Positions 12,860 through 12,943 of a DNA stretch of 12,943 nt are shown piece after piece (position 1 is the first letter of the stretch; each line of letters starts with the position of its first letter). This DNA comes from CAZAPZ01 sp964487285 (GTDB taxonomy: Bacteria; Campylobacterota_A; Desulfurellia; JAADFJ01). A model generated the notes under the pieces. That model saw only the letters and a list, made by a program, of their open reading frames with translations. It was not told the origin of the DNA and did not search any database. Location: NCBI GenBank assembly GCA_964487285.1, contig CAZAPZ010000039.1:1-12943 (forward strand), read 5' to 3'. A program made the translations under genes and the position numbers.

Positions 12860-12942
12860 TATCAGCTTTCCTATAGGCAAGGCAAACTTCTAACCGGGTT
12901 AATTTCAAAGAAGTAAAACGTGAGCGTAAAGGAAAGCAGATA
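12860..12942. repeat. Inverted repeat at the right edge, role unknown
   Basis: TATCAGCTTTCC (12860-12871) and GGAAAGCAGATA (12931-12942) are inverted with a single mismatch in 12. Between them ACTTCT (12885-12890) and AGAAGT (12908-12913) can form an inner stem. Together these could be a two-level RNA fold or a small repeat unit. On the plus strand a frame could also open at GTG 12920 and run off the edge, but it is only eight codons and has a poor ribosome-binding site. The sequence ends too soon to decide. Confidence 0.35.
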
Positions 12943-12943
12943 T

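Noticed and set aside
12876..12943. Cyclic-di-GMP-I (GEMM) riboswitch suggested by GGCAAAC and a following stem
   Set aside because: After the stem, the conserved GACGCAAAGCC-type segment is not present. AAAACGTGAGCGTAAAG is too different, and the window ends here.
12920..12943. GTG-initiated gene running off the right edge
   Set aside because: Only eight codons are visible and there is no good Shine-Dalgarno sequence. It is mentioned in the repeat entry but not called.
1..12943. Mobile element, prophage, CRISPR or defence system
   Set aside because: No transposase, integrase, phage, Cas, restriction or toxin motif is visible in any frame, and no regular repeat array exists.

Overview
The window is AT-rich chromosomal DNA from a Gram-negative-type bacterium. 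Most of it is core and respiratory housekeeping. The gene order tRNA-Val, thrS, infC, rpmI, rplT, pheS, pheT, the cheD/HDOD pair, a periplasmic c-type cytochrome with a signal peptide, FdhD and MoaD/MoaE fit an anaerobic or microaerobic, motile, respiring bacterium such as a Nitrospirota- or Desulfobacterota-like lineage. That placement is an impression from gene content, not a phylogenetic result. I see no phage gene, transposase, CRISPR array or toxin-antitoxin pair.

Layout. (1) Positions 1-5610, minus strand: a translation operon read right to left. It has a candidate promoter, tRNA-Val(GAC), thrS, infC, rpmI, rplT, a structured 165-nt gap, pheS, and pheT, which runs off the left edge. (2) 5726-7038, minus strand: cheD and an HDOD-domain gene overlapping by ATGA. 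(3) 7039-7312: a divergent control region carrying a 10-bp inverted repeat placed alike in both predicted leaders. (4) 7313-8077, plus strand: fdhD. (5) 8134-9436, minus strand: moaD, moaE, a thioredoxin-like gene and a cytochrome c, tightly packed. (6) 9578-12160, plus strand: a P2-type cation ATPase. (7) 12345-12815, plus strand: a hotdog acyl-CoA thioesterase. (8) 12816-12943: an inverted repeat of unknown role and perhaps the start of another gene.

How the genes work together. The first operon joins two aminoacyl-tRNA synthetases, IF3, ribosomal proteins L35 and L20 and a tRNA. Its unusual points are in control. Neither infC nor thrS has an ATG, GTG or TTG where the full protein should begin. 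Each instead has a good Shine-Dalgarno sequence six bases before a near-cognate codon (ATA and ACG). The gap before pheS folds on paper into two adjacent hairpins with complementary loops, inside a 28-codon open frame that has three Phe codons. FdhD and MoaD/MoaE both serve molybdenum enzymes such as formate dehydrogenase, and the cytochrome and thioredoxin-like protein fit an electron-transfer setting. No enzyme subunit itself lies in the window.

I found no clearly new multi-gene system. The most interesting signals are regulatory: the rplT-pheS leader, the non-canonical starts of infC and thrS, the tRNA-thrS junction, the paired motif between cheD and fdhD, and a probable leaderless moaD.
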